Shown: positions 32,725-44,446, counted from the first letter of the stretch. The stretch: 64,000 nucleotides of DNA from Xanthoparmelia taractica (GCA_033085395.1 JANQBS010000108.1:59693-123692); one strand, 5' to 3'. Made by a program: numbers and translations. The notes: generated by a model not told the origin, from the letters alone.

Positions 32725-34818
32725 TCATGAAGAACAGCTACACTGCATCATCCGCCCCTGCCTCGGGACATCACCGCACCACCTTTCCTCTTCCTCCCGA
32801 TCCCCTCCCCACTCCTCTTTAAACGGATGCTCTGCCATCGCCATGACCCTCTTGATTACATCCCTCTCCCCCTCACGTTCCACCCTCTGGATAATCTCAT
32901 CCAACACCCAGGATCGGGGGATGAATTTCGGATTCACCTTCTTCATTTCCCTTTCCCTCTCCTCGTCCTTCTCGCCCCAGTCTTCGCCCGCTCTCTTGGC
33001 CCATTTCTCGAGCCAGACTGCAACCCGCTCACGCGCTGCGGATTCCGTGACGCTGCTGGTGGCGGTCATGCCTTCGGCGTGGAAGAAGACGCCCGCTTTT
33101 TGCTTTCGCTGCTCTTCCGATTCTAATTCGGAGACCTTGACGAAACTCAGTCTGCGGAAGAAGTGGTTAAAGTCCAGTTCCAATGCTTCAAGCGTATCCA
33201 GCAATTCGGAGAAAAGCTCGTCAAAATCGCTCTCTTTGTCCGAGACCAAGCCGAGCCTTGCGCGCATCAAACGTGTATACGCAGCTAAGAAGACAGTCTT
33301 GTACTCTTCGCCCACGTTACCGATAATAGTCTCGGCACACTTGATCAGTTCCGGCGCAAAATCCTCCGAGACGCCCTTCTCCAAAAAGGTTTGATCATCG
33401 ACTTTGGGGCCGGAGCCGATGAGTTCACCCAATGATTCGCCCAGACGCACTAGGTTCCACCATATGACACTCGGCTGGTTCTTGTAGCAGTACCGTAAAG
33501 CGTGATCATCATGGTTTGGGGTGTAGCTGGGGTCGAAGTTATCAAGGAAGGCAAAGGGTCCAAAGTCGAGGGAAAGCCCAAGCAAAGAGGTATTGTCGGT
33601 ATTTAGAACGCCATTTGTGAAAGCGTAAGCTTGCCACGCGGCGACGGTTTTGGCATTGCGACGGGCAATTTCGCGATAGAGGCGTGTATAACGATTCTCT
33701 TCTACTCCTTCCGCGCCTTCTATCTTATCGGATGGAACAGAGCGGGGAGGATCAATCACGGTTGGGCTGGGCTTCGACGGATCTTCCAGTGCCGACGGGA
33801 GAGACTCCCACCCTGGGTACACGTTCTCAGCGACGTAGTTGGCAAGAGTGCGGACAAGCTTTCTATCGCCTCGAGCACGGATTATGTCAAAGGTACCGAT
33901 CCGTAGCCAGGATTGCCTGAATTATGAATACGCGGTCAGCGCTGCCTATTAATGGGGAATAACGAGCTTTAGAATACTGTTACGAGAGCGGTGATTCCCA
34001 TGACGTATTTCAATCATATTGTGCGAAAGAGCGAATAGGGAGACGGAAAGTACGTACGCAAAGCGGGCCACTATTGCTCCAGGTTCAAGTCGTTCACGAC
34101 GAACGGTAGATTTTGGGGCAAGTGTGAGGGCAAGCGCGCGGGTGGTGGGGATGTGCATGCCATTGAGTGCTTCTGAAACGATGAACTCGCGGATACTTGA
34201 GCGTAGAACAGCTTTCCCATCTGCAAATCTCGAGTAAGGGGTCCTGCCGGCACCTTTGAGCTGTATTTCGTAGCGAATCTTCGTCGACGGGTTGGTAGCT
34301 TCGAATAAAGATATTGCCCGACCGTCGCCAAGTTGGCCTGCCCAAGAACCGAATTGCCAGCCTCCATAGCATTGCGCCCAAGGATATATGCCTTCCTTTG
34401 TCTGGTTGTCCCAATAGATCTTGTTTCCCGCCACCAGGTCCTTGAATTCTTCCGTGTTCTCTACTCCATCTTTCAATCCGATATCGTGCAATGCAGTTCG
34501 GCTGATCCCCAAAAGCTCAGGGGCCTCCGTCTTTTCCGGCCTAACATAAGTAAAAAGCGCGCCTTTAACCATCCGAGGGCCTAGGTCTCCTCGTGGTGCC
34601 CTGTCGGAGTCGGAGGGCGTTTTGAATTCAGGATCGGTCGGTAGCTTTGCGGTGAATGTGTTCGACTTGGGAAGTTCTTGCAACGACACACCGTGGAAAG
34701 TGCCGTTGCTGGTACCGTTGCGGGAACCGTTGGCGGCGCCATTCGTAAGATGGGCGGTCATTTGAGCGAGGCGGAGTTGTGTGAGTCGTGGAGGATGCAG
34801 CAAGGTATGGAGAAGCAT
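32725..34818 (-). CDS. Selenoprotein O family (SelO/YdiU, UPF0061) pseudokinase AMPylase, mitochondrial
   Basis: Two exons (34058-34818, 32725-33916; 141-nt intron) give 650 residues. The first ATG at 34818 adds MLLHTLLHPPRLTQLRLAQM, an Arg/Leu-rich, acid-free stretch like a mitochondrial presequence; a second ATG follows it. The SelO core is clear: YGGWQFGSWAGQLGDGRAIS, IQLKGAGRTPYSRFADGKAV, LRSSIREFIVSEALNGMHIP, TTRALAL. Intron removal joins ARFA to QSWLRIGTFDIIRARGDRKL. SelO proteins bind ATP in flipped orientation and transfer AMP to Ser/Thr/Tyr of redox-related targets. The C-terminus reads MQCSCSS: the Cys third from the end sits where human SELENOO has selenocysteine, so this is the Cys form. 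It diverges from the aldo-keto reductase, 220 bp between starts. Confidence 0.93.
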
Positions 34819-35038
34819 GTACAAGATCCAAAACCTATATTCATATAGTCAAAAGTGCAGAAAGCGTAGAGAGAGCATCGTAAAGTGCACATGGTCTGAT
34901 GGCGGATGAGAAAGTCCGATGCCATTTATGACGTTTCTTTGAAGGCAAATTTATCCCCCAGTCTTATCCCCGTATCAGAACTACACCAATTGCGGTCAAC
35001 ATCATTATCAATTCATCAAGTTGACCATCACCCTGAAG

Positions 35039-35972
35039 ATGGCCAACATCTCAACTCCTATCCCTCAGTTGAAGCTCAACGATGGAACGTCGATACCTAT
35101 GCTTGCCTATGGCAGTAAGCAATCACCTGCCGCCGTGATGATCGTTCTAACCGTCCCCAGCCGGGACTGCCTGGTATAAGTCCAGTGAAGGTAGCATCGA
35201 CCGGAAGACCGTCGAGGGCATAAAGACAGCTATAAAGCTCGGCTATTACCACCTAGATAATGCTGAAATATATAACACGGAGCGGGAGGCGGGAATTGCC
35301 ATAAAAGAGAGCAAAGTCGAACGATCAAAGCTCTTCGTGACGACGAAAGTCGTCAACAACATAGCCGACGTACCCAAAGCAATTGATGCAAGCCTCGAGA
35401 AATTACAGCTGGATTACGTAGACTTATATCTCATCCATTGGCCCTACTTTGCCGAGTCAGACGAAGACCTACAGAAAGCGTGGGCCGCCATGGAAAGTGT
35501 GAAGGAATCAGGAAAGGCCAAGTCAATAGGGGTGTCCAATTATCTGGAATCTCATCTGAAGGCCACACTCGCTACGGCCAAGACGCCGCCTTCGATTAAT
35601 CAGATTGAATTCCATCCTTATCTGCAACACGGCTCTCTGCTAGCCTACCACAAGTCTCAGAACATTGCCGTCTCGGCATACGGTCCCCTGACCGCTGTCA
35701 CTAAAGCCAAGCCCGGACCTTGCGATAAGATGCTGGCGTTTTTGGCGAAAAAGTATTATGTTAGCGAAAGCGAGATTGCATTGCGGTGGTGCATTGACCA
35801 AGGAGTGGTGGCCATCACAACGAGTGGGAAGGAAGAAAGACTGAGTGATTATTTGAGGGCCATGACGTTCACACTGAGCCCTAAAGAGGTCAGAGACCTG
35901 GCGGAAGCTGGGGCAAAGAAGCATTATAGGGGTTTCTTCGAAGCCAAATTTGATCCAAACGACAGATCTTGA
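35039..35972 (+). CDS. Aldo-keto reductase
   Basis: Two exons (35039-35114, 35161-35972; 46-nt intron) give 295 residues. It reduces aldehydes or ketones with NADPH on a (beta/alpha)8 barrel. Catalytic tetrad residues are visible: Asp and Tyr in GYYHLDNAEIYNTERE, Lys in LFVTTKVVNN, and His in DLYLIHWPYF. The family signatures SIGVSNYLESHL, INQIEFHPYLQ and ALRWCIDQGVVAITTSGKEE (cofactor phosphate loop) follow. The substrate cannot be told from sequence. It shares a short divergent promoter with the SelO gene and converges with the thioredoxin-like gene, 223 bp away. Confidence 0.93.
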
Positions 35973-36195
35973 GTGGGTCTCCAAGGCAGTCGTTGATGAG
36001 TGTATATACGTTTTAAGCCAAGACTAAAAACCTTATGGCATTTGCCTGAAGTGTACCAACTTCAGCTCGAAATCATAATTAAGATTAGTACATAATCACC
36101 ATTTTAGCATCCATGTGCTCATCATATTCTTTGGAGAGAACTGCCAACAAGGTGTTGTTCCTCTCCGATGCAGACATGATCTCTCAACCGTAATG

Positions 36196-38554
36196 TCATA
36201 CGAATTCGACTCCTTCTCTGCAAGTGCCACCCTCACAAACCATAACGCCATCCTTCTCCGCATCCATCTGCTTGAGAAGATCGTTACGCTCTCTCAACCA
36301 CGAGCCCTTACCTTTTCCAAGCGCAACCACAGTGCTGTTCGGCCGTACGGTCTGCCTCAATCGCTTTAGCGTCTCTTCATTCTCTCCTGTAAGTACAATG
36401 CCCTTCAAGCCTAAATGACCCATGACGACGCTTCCCAACATGCCTGAAAAGGTGAATGGAAATTGCTGAATCTCGGCCTCAAACGCTTCGACCGTCTCCT
36501 TCGCCTTCTTGAAATACGAGGCGTCGTCGAGCATGCTGCTCAAGCGATAGAGATTCCGAGCACTGATATTGTTGGATGACGGTTCGGCGGCGTCCATGCC
36601 GCTTTTTAACCTCATGAGCAGATCTGGTGGATGTGGAGATGGTGTGGTGTAGAAGCCTGGGGAATCCGAAGAGGTAAATAATTCGATTTGTCTCTTCTGC
36701 AGTATGTCCGCCAACTCCAAGTATGAGTCGTCGAATGTAGCTTCGTAGAGCTCAATCAGACCGTGAATGAAGAAAGCATAGTCATCGCACAGGCCCTGTG
36801 TAGAGCCTCGGCCTTCCCTGTAGACTCGGTACAGGGTCTTAGTCTGAGGGTCAAAGAGCTCTTTCTTAATAAAGGCGACGGCAGAGATGGCGGCTTCCAG
36901 GCACTCTGCAGCTTTGACAGTGTCGATAGACTGTAGAGCGGAAGACGTACGAGTTAACGCACCAATGGCGAGACCGTTCCAGCAGACAATGATCTTGTCG
37001 TCGAGGGCTGGGCGCGGTCGATGATTCTCCCTGTATTCGCGGAGCTTCTGCCGCCCTGCTTTGAGAGTTTGAGTGATCGAGGCTTCGGGAATCCCTAGCT
37101 TCTTGGCCAAAGCGCTAGGAGTAGTGGTAACGTTCAAGACGTTCTGACTTATGAATTCGTCGTGTGGATCGTTCTGAGATGCGACGTTGCCATCAGCCGT
37201 AACACCATAAAACCGAGCGCAAATGTCCCCATCCTTGTCACCCAGCACGTCATGGAATTCTTTAAGGGACCAGACATAGTAGGCGCCCTCTCGTTTTTCG
37301 GTATCGCTTTTCGATGGGTAGGAGTCAGCGTCTTCTGCTGAAAAGAAGCCACCACTCGGAGCCCCCATTGGTGGGCTTGTGAGATAGGTTGCAATGTCGT
37401 ATACGGCACCGAGCATTTCGGGATCTCGAGTGCTTAAGAAAGCATCAAGGTAAACATCAAGAAGTTGTGCTTGATCATATAGCATTTTCTCGAAATGTGG
37501 AAGTGACCAGTCTTTGGTAACAGAATACCTTGCAAATCCGTAACCAATTTGGTCTCTGATCCCTCCGCGTGCCATTCTTCGAAGGGTGTGTACAGCCATG
37601 TTCGAGGCATTTTGACACTCCGATTCGCCAACGACATCCTTCACTGTCTGCGGCCATTGCGGAAGCCTCAACAGAAAGCTCAGATTAACTGGCGTGGGGA
37701 ATTTTGGCGCGGTCGAGAAGCCTCCATTGGTTTTGTCGTACTTCTTTCTAAAGTGCTGATACGCCTCTTCCAGTAGTTCAAGCTCAAGTCCTTCACCTTC
37801 ACCTTTCTCTCCCATCTGATGACTGTGCACCCCTTCCTCAGCAAATTCTCTTAGTTGCCTAGTGATCTCCTTAGCGCTCTCTCGGCATCGGCCCTCTTGC
37901 TGAATCCAGACATCTCTCAACTTCTTCAATATATCCACGAAGCCTACAGTCTGGGCAACAGCTGTGCCGACTGCTGTCATTGAGTTGTCTGGGCCAGGCC
38001 AATAAGTTCCACCAAAGACTGGCTCAAGATCCGGGGTAAGGAAGACATTTAGTGGCCATCCACCAGAGCCGGTGGTAGCTTGAACGTAGTTCATGTAGAT
38101 CGCATCGATATCTGGTCGTTCTTCACGATCGATCTTGATGGGAATGAAGTGGGCATTGAGAAGTTGGGCGACTTCTGGAGAGCAGAAGGATTCGCGTTCC
38201 ATGACGTGGCACCCTGATAACTCACTGTGAGCGGCGCCCCTAAGATAAAAACGTGTTGAGAGCACGGCTCAGACGTACAATGGCATGCAGCATATCCAAT
38301 GCTCACGAACAGTAGGCGATTGTGCTTCTTAGCCAAACCCAGAGCTTCTGGGCCCCACATTTGCCATGCTACTGGGTTGTTCATGTGTTCCCGGACCTGT
38401 GTGACAAGCCTCTCAGCTTAGGCATTTTCATCGACGGCCTCGAGGTGACACAATGAGGACTTACGTACGGACTCCTACTTTCGTTTAGCCGATTGATCAA
38501 CTGCAAATTACCCTGATCATTTCCGCCAGTCTCCACCTGCGTGGCTGAGGCCAT
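36196..38554 (-). CDS. SPATA20/YyaL-family thioredoxin-like protein (DUF255)
   Basis: Three exons (38465-38554, 38279-38396, 36196-38213; introns 68 and 65 nt) give 741 residues. The N-terminal thioredoxin-like domain (DUF255) reads LINRLNESRSPYVREHMNNP, then KKHNRLLFVSIGYAACH joined across intron 2 to WCHVMERESF, forming the CHWCH motif with its CxxC. IKIDREERPDIDAIYMNYVQ and GWPLNVFLTPDLEPVFGGTY complete it. The rest is an alpha/alpha barrel like that of N-acylglucosamine epimerases (GGFSTAPKFPTPVNLSFLLR, YGFARYSVTKDWSLPHFEKM, LYDQAQLLDVYLDAFLSTRD, FFSAEDADSYPS). The biochemical role of the family is not settled; a redox or sugar-binding role is assumed. Length and domain order are normal. 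Confidence 0.92.
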
Positions 38555-39541
38555 GGTTGAGCTCTTGCGCCTCTTCGGTGCTCCGGGTGTCTAATGGAAT
38601 GGCCGTTGTTGACATACACAAGCCCGCCCCTGACCAGCGCGTTGTAGGCCTTACATAGGCTACTTGTGATCTAAGGCCCCGATCGAATGATCGCCCAAGC
38701 TCGAGACGGTGTCTTCACGGAAACAAGATACGTGGGCCTTTGGGACAAATTTATTTGAGGGAACCAGACGTGCCAGAGTGTGTGACCGTTTGATCGCTGC
38801 AATAGACGTCATTGACGATTTAGCCTGTGCAAATGTGATTGGACTTCTTGGCATTCCTCGCTGGTCACCCAACCCATATATCTATTAATCAAAAATCAAG
38901 ACAACAGATACCAAAAAGAAGTATATATAAAGATTGTTAAGATAGCAATTAGGACTCTAATTAACTTATAAATAGAGAAGATAAATAGCTATCTATCGAG
39001 TCATGAAGAAATTCAATCTAAGGTCTAAAAGAATTCTCCGATTTGAAGCTTCTCGACGAAAACTTTGGAGATAATCTTCGAATTTCGATTAATCTTACGA
39101 TAAGTATATATCAAATTTTTTAAAAGCTTAGAGCAAATACAGAGTTCTAAAAGCTATTTCACTAAATCTTTATTTGCACAAGCTAAACAAGCTATTGGTA
39201 GCGCTGAGCCGGGACCACTCATCACTCTTGGTGTCTACTTCAAAGATTCATCCCCGTATACAGAGGTACGGCAAATCAGACCAGAACTACGGGGACATTG
39301 ACATGACTGAGTTCAGCTGTTTGAACGTTTGCTACGGTGTCTATGACATGAAGGGACTCACTCGTCATGTAAAGGGAGACAAGTCTCACTGAGTAGCCTT
39401 GTCTTTTCCCTACACGACTCTTTGAGAGAAGCAGCGAGAAGAGGGTGCATGTGGTATTACCTTTCCTGAAAAAACATGTAAACCAGAAGGACCGCTCTAT
39501 TGTCCGGACTACCGCCAATGTTTTAAATTCCGATACAGAGC
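38555..39541. other. intergenic with AT-rich island
   Basis: Promoter of the thioredoxin-like gene, then the AT-rich island (38880-39180, listed separately), then the leader of the hydrolase gene. Short frames only. Confidence 0.45.
38880..39180. repeat. AT-rich island, possible mutated repeat relic
   Basis: About 300 bp is much richer in A+T than its flanks and full of stops in all frames on the plus strand. One minus-strand stretch near the middle (KFEDYLQSFRREASNRRILL) looks faintly coding. Such patches in ascomycetes often come from repeat-induced point mutation of old transposons. No terminal repeats were found, so the origin is inferred. Confidence 0.4.
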
Positions 39542-40357
39542 ATGGCTAAACCCCTTAACGCATGGATGACCTCGGAGAAAGCAGGCCTCATCTCCATAGG
39601 GACCCATAAGCTCTACATTTCGACCTCCGGGCCCACTCGCATGCCCGGTGACCCGTTACTGATCGTCTTCCCTGGCGCGAACGCCGTCTGCGAATCTTGG
39701 GAGCCGGTATCATCTCTTCTCCGCAACACCGTGCGTGTGCTCCTCTACGACCGCTCGGGCTTAGGCCGTAGCGAAAAGGGTCCCGATAGGGAGACAGGAC
39801 CCATGGCAGCAGAAGAGCTTTCCCTGCTGCTCAAAGCCATCGACCTGCCCGGTCCGTATGTACTAGTGGCGCACTCTTACGGCGGCTGTGTGGCTCGGGA
39901 GTTCCTGCATCTGCACTCCAGAGACGTGGTAGGCATGGTGCTTTCGGAGACGGGCACGGAGACCAAGTGCCGATATGCTGAGGAGCAGTATCGAAGACAG
40001 GTGCTTGGCGATTGTCCGCTGAGCGTTATTCGGGGCGAGTCCGCCTTTAGCGCGCGGCGGGGGGAGGATGGGAGTATGCCGGATGAACAGCGCAGGGCGC
40101 GTGATCTCATGCTTGAGGCTATGGGTAAAGCTGACGAGCAGTTGAAGAGAGAGCAGTTGAGGCTATCAAGGAATAGTAGGTTCAGGAACGTCCCGGACTG
40201 TGGACACAATGTCCATCTTACTCATCCTGATGTCGTTGCCGAGGAGGTCCGATGGATTTTGGCACATCTAATGCCCGTGAGGACGAAGAGGAGTTGGGTC
40301 AGTCTTGCAGGTTCAAGATTATTTGTTCGGATTTGTCAGGTCTTGGGGTTTTCTTGA
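39542..40357 (+). CDS. Alpha/beta-hydrolase fold protein
   Basis: A single exon of 271 residues. The fold is shown by LLIVFPGANAVCESWEPVSS (oxyanion region), VRVLLYDRSGLGRSEKGPD, the nucleophile elbow YVLVAHSYGGCVAREFL with Ser in HSYGG, and the C-terminal DCGHNVHLTHPDVVAEEVRW with the catalytic His. It has the small-molecule hydrolase pattern with a short cap. There is no signal peptide; the C-terminal 25 residues are mildly hydrophobic. The substrate is unknown. It is convergent with the CAP-domain gene. Confidence 0.85.
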   Translation: MAKPLNAWMTSEKAGLISIGTHKLYISTSGPTRMPGDPLLIVFPGANAVCESWEPVSSLLRNTVRVLLYDRSGLGRSEKGPDRETGPMAAEELSLLLKAIDLPGPYVLVAHSYGGCVAREFLHLHSRDVVGMVLSETGTETKCRYAEEQYRRQVLGDCPLSVIRGESAFSARRGEDGSMPDEQRRARDLMLEAMGKADEQLKREQLRLSRNSRFRNVPDCGHNVHLTHPDVVAEEVRWILAHLMPVRTKRSWVSLAGSRLFVRICQVLGFS

Positions 40358-40682
40358 CTGCAAGAATTCCTGGGAAAGTGCTTGAGCGAGCCTAAGAGGG
40401 ACCTTGGGTCTTGCTGCCTGAGCCGAGTTGTCTACTGTTGTGTCATCTTACTGCCTGGATTACTTCATTTACATGCGTAGCCGTGTCCTGCTGCGAGGGG
40501 TGACCTTGCGTCACATGAAAAACAAAGAGTAAAAAAGAGCATATGAAAGACCACTAAGGCCTCTAATCTGATCCAAAATAAATGAGAGCTCCCCCAGCAA
40601 ATGAGCTCACACTGACTAATATATACAGTGAATAAGAAAGAAGGATGACTATATCAAACGGTGAAAGTGACAAGTTCAAAAA
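40358..40682. other. intergenic, convergent 3' regions
   Basis: 325 bp between the stops of the hydrolase and CAP-domain genes, UTR-like, with no other signal seen. Confidence 0.45.
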
Positions 40683-41672
40683 TTAGATACCCGGCCCTGT
40701 AAGCCCATTGTCCGTCATCTCCACAGTACCATGGCCCAAGGGCGCTTTCACGGCGTCATATTGCCCATCAATGTTGCCTATTCGAAGCTAGTTAGTCCCG
40801 TTCTACAATCTCTCCATTAACTTTCGGAACGGATTCTTACCTTCGGGGTAGTAATTGCAAACGGTGAAGACGGCAGGAATGCTAATATCAGAGCCACAAT
40901 TCGTATTCGCGAGATACGGGTGCCCGTTCGCGTCGCAGTCCTGCGTTGCGGGTTGACCGGCAGGGGAGCAGTCGTAAGTATAGCAGCCAACGGAGGTTGT
41001 ATCGCTCCACACCATTTGGCTGAAGTGGCCCCAAGACTCGAACCCTGCTGGGGCTTCTTGCCCGTACGGCAGGGGATAGTTGTTGATCTCGCTATTATAG
41101 AACATGTTGCTGAGTAGGCGGGAGATTCTGCCAGCCTCGAATCCGGCTCCGATGTTCTGTCCGTAGTCACCGTCGCCTGCGGCCCTGCAGAAATGTGAGC
41201 GCAGGGATTTGTGGTAGGGTGGGTATACTTACTTGCTGTGGTTATAGACGCATGTCTTGGCAATCTGCTCAGCGTATGAAGCTAAAGTGCTGTTATACAC
41301 CAGGTCTGGGACCGAATGGTTGGCGCGATGAACGTTGTGGTTTAGGAGGACCAGTCCCTGGTATGTGGCGCTCTCGGGGTCTAGGTTCGGTTGGTAGGTC
41401 AGCGGAAGACCGCTCGTAGACGGCGCCGAGGTTTGTTGAGCTACTGGCGCGACAGAGGTTGCTGTGTTTGCGGGCGTCTGAGCTTGTACTGCATCGACTT
41501 CAACAACTACTGAGGTTGCAGGGGTGGGTGCTGGTTGACTTGCCCCTTCATGTACAGTCACGACTTCGTTGACCACAGCAGTCTTGACAACCTCGTCAAT
41601 TACAGTGTTCATGATTGGACTAGCCACAATGCTAGCTGCGAACAGGAGGGGAGTCAGAGTGGAAGACCGCAT
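40683..41672 (-). CDS. Secreted CAP-superfamily (SCP/PR-1-like, Pry-type) protein
   Basis: Three exons (41233-41672, 40841-41184, 40683-40777; introns 48 and 63 nt) give 292 residues. MRSSTLTPLLFAASIVASP is a signal peptide. A Thr/Ala/Pro-rich linker follows to about residue 100, then the CAP domain: LVLLNHNVHRANHSVPDLVY, SYAEQIAKTCVYNHSK joined to AAGDGDYGQNIG, the signature GHFSQMVWSDTTSVGCYTYD, and CNYYPEGNIDGQY, which is split by intron 2 inside the second CAP signature. Yeast Pry1/Pry2 of this family bind and export sterols and fatty acids; some fungal members are host-interaction factors. Here sterol binding is inference. Cysteine pattern and length fit a secreted cell-wall or extracellular protein. 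Confidence 0.92.
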
Positions 41673-42845
41673 GATGGTTCGGAGTTTCGCTTCTGCTAAA
41701 GACGGAGTTGGAGATCACGGATCTTCAGAACTTCTGTGTGGATGTAGATGCTGAGGAGTGCTGAAAAGATTGAAGACTCTGCAAGAAACAGATATACAAA
41801 CAATTGGCCCAGTTGAAGCGATTGGACTCGGTCAACGGGAGAAGTCAGAGGCCGTCGACTAGCAAAGCACCGTCCAAGGAATGGGATGGGAAATGAAAGA
41901 TGATTGGAAAGAGGGAGTGATTTTTGGGTTAAGAGAGCGTAAGAGATGTTCTTCGAAAGAAGATATCTGGTAAAGACAGTGAATAAGAACTGGAAATCCT
42001 CAAGTTGCTGGTAGATGTAAAAGGGGTGAAAAGTGGAAGACTTGAGAGCAAAGTATACTCTCCCATACTATACCTTCTAGACTCCATGGCGTAAAGAGAG
42101 CAACTCCTCCTTTGTCCCTTGGATACGCGTGGACCGAGCATTCTTCAAAGCGTTTACAGAGTTCTTTGACAACTCAAATTAGACGGCAGAGGTACAAAGC
42201 ATGGCAGTAACGCCGCAACCGCAGCATCCATTCTTCTTCTATTTTTCTTCACATGGCATCAAAGAGGTTCGAGCCACAAGATCTCTGGTCAATGTTGCTA
42301 TTGAATCCAGCCTCAATTCCACTTGAGGCTCGAACCCTTGTCTCGACTCTGTAAACCGTAAGCCCAGAGGTGCAAAGGCCAGAAACCATCAATGCAATGA
42401 AGTTGCAGCTTTGCTCTGGTGGAAGTACAATTCAGCGGAAACGCAAAGTAGGAGAGATCGTGGTGGTGGGCTCGGGCTTACAATTGTAATCGGTCGCCAG
42501 GAATTAAAAACAACAAAACAAAAAAAGACATTGAGGCTTGATGCCAAGGCGCTAAAACACCCATTCATCCCGCCATTCTTTATACTGTAACCCTTACCAC
42601 TGGTACTGATCTGAACGCTCCCGAGTTCAAGAAAACACGTGTCCAAGACGTCCCACATTGCATGTGGCTTATCGTAACCACAACGGCCTTCTGCCACAAC
42701 ACCGGAGTTGAAGAGAGTGTACTAAGCGTCAGGGACTCTAGAGAAGCACGAGAGGATCGATTTGCGTCCAGGTTTGTCCTTTTCCCTTCATCACGAAGCT
42801 AAATGTAATCTATCTATTGCGCTTGGCCTGCTTCACCGTCTGCTT
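41673..42845. other. intergenic: CAP promoter and PMI 3' region
   Basis: 1.17 kb. The CAP leader is C/A-poor on the plus strand and shows no obvious TATA. It holds a 15-bp imperfect inverted repeat listed separately. No gene supported. Confidence 0.45.
42266..42336. repeat. inverted repeat, 15-bp arms with one mismatch
   Basis: GGTTCGAGCCACAAG is mirrored by CTTGAGGCTCGAACC at 42322-42336 with 41 bases between, 14 of 15 positions pairing. It could form a cruciform or be a small foldback element. The GGTTCGAGCC core resembles a tRNA T-arm, but the rest does not fold as a tRNA. Confidence 0.5.
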
Positions 42846-44446
42846 TCACTCAGCATAAGCTCTGTATACCTCCAGGCCGCTCTCTGCGCTGAATTCGATT
42901 TCAACACCCTGACCAGCAAAGAAAATGTACCCCTCATTGATGTCGAATTCTTCGCCAGCCGCCTTCATCTTCCCAGCTCCGCTCGTTGCGAAGATCACAC
43001 TAGGCCCCGCGATCTTCTCCTGAACCTCTGTTTCTCTAGCCTGCAAGTTCGTCTTCAACATGTTAAATTCGCTCGTGGGCGGTGCATAGATCACCGTTTT
43101 CCCCATCTTCCCTTTGTTGCTCTTGGTAGCACCCAGCATCGCATCCTTGGCGTTATGGGGGGAAAACGTCAGGGCCCCAGTGAACAGCTCGATGTTATCC
43201 CTCTTTGCACGTGGGCAGAACCCAGTGTTGAGAACGTTATTGGAGCGGGCCATGCACTCAACGATGTCGCCAGAAAGATAAGCGTCTTCATGTTTCTGAG
43301 TCAGCCTTGATCTGTAAAACGGGGTTCAAGCTACGAGATTTGTTGAGAAAGTAAGGAATCATCGATACATAGCTTTCCGCCCAGGTTTGAAAGAGTCAAT
43401 TCGAAAGCACTTACGTGGACAGTCGGCCGGGACGTATATTGCTTCACCGGCTTCGAGAGTGAGGAAGTTCATACAACTTGACCATTCCATCAGCGTGAAG
43501 ATCTGGACCCAGTCAGGAAGCAGTCTTACAGCAAAGTGACCAGGTTTCCCGGATCCTCAATCGAATACTGCCCTTGCAACCTTGGTAGCACATCGAGGAT
43601 ATAAGCCTGGTCACCAAATTTCTCTCGCGGAATTTTCCCCAACTGCTCCTGGCAGTCCTTGATACTCTCATCAGTCGATGTTAGGATGTTCTGGCACACT
43701 TGCCTCAATGTCTCATTGTTGAAATGTGTCTGTCCGTTTGGAAGGAACTTTTTGATCGGCTGCAAATTATCGAAGAGATACTGAATGTCGGGCGTCGCCT
43801 TCCAACCGACGAACACCTCGAACTTGCCTAGTGCTATTGCGATCTCAGGCTTGTGATTATCGTCGGTAAATTGATCAGGATTTTCGGCGTGTAGCTTAGC
43901 CGCAAGGTCTTTGTTTGGGTGAATCTGCAGCTCCAGCGCTTTTTGTATTGACAATATCTTTGGCAGGAACGGCAGTACACCTCCGAACTTCGCCATAACT
44001 TCCTTTCCCAGCAGCCCCTCCTTATCTTCGTCCACAATCTTTTGCAATTCTTCTCCAGTCTTAAAGCTCTTCGCAGGCTGAACCGGGTAGTCGCCCATCT
44101 AGCAGATTTGGGAGTCAGCATTACTCAGTCGAGGTAAGAGGATGAGATGTATGATAAATCTCTGGGGTAGAAAGGGCCTCTGGCTATCACATCATATCTT
44201 GCGAATCAATTGCAATAGCAAACGGGAAGGAGCAGCGCCAATATACACGTACCCACATCTCCGAGTAGGGTTTATCTTCAATTTCGAAGCCGGTGTTAGG
44301 AGTCTTGGAGCAGAGGCGGGCGCACAAAGAGGATTTGCCGATGCGGCCCCATGGATAATTCTGCTCGTTGTTAGGGGAAGAGTATTGGAAGATGGCGGGA
44401 AACGGACATTGCAGGTGCACTGCAGCTGGAACACTGAAGGGCCCAT
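42846..44446 (-). CDS. Mannose-6-phosphate isomerase (type I)
   Basis: Five exons (44408-44446, 44253-44360, 43530-44098, 43415-43476, 42846-43285) give 405 residues. It interconverts fructose-6-phosphate and mannose-6-phosphate, feeding GDP-mannose for glycosylation and cell wall. Start: MGPSVFQLQCTCN joined to NYPWGRIGKSSLCARL. Zinc and active-site landmarks are visible: IEDKPYSEMW|MGDYP, ALELQIHPNKDLAAKLHAEN (Gln and His zinc ligands), DNHKPEIAIAL (Glu ligand), GEAIYVPADCPHAYLSGDIV and ECMARSNNVLNTG. Intron 1 has a weak GTCCGT donor. Exon 4 is only 62 nt and its following 129-nt intron was chosen because it restores the PHAYLSGD motif. The yeast counterpart is PMI40; the LicD/MNN4-like gene nearby uses mannose-based glycans, but linkage is not functional evidence. 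Confidence 0.93.

Noticed and set aside
32621..33394. 257-codon plus-strand ORF
   Set aside because: Ser/Leu-rich antisense shadow of the SelO gene C-terminal half.
42266..42336. tRNA gene suggested by a GGTTCGAGCC core
   Set aside because: The two copies form an inverted repeat and no acceptor, D or anticodon arm could be folded around them.
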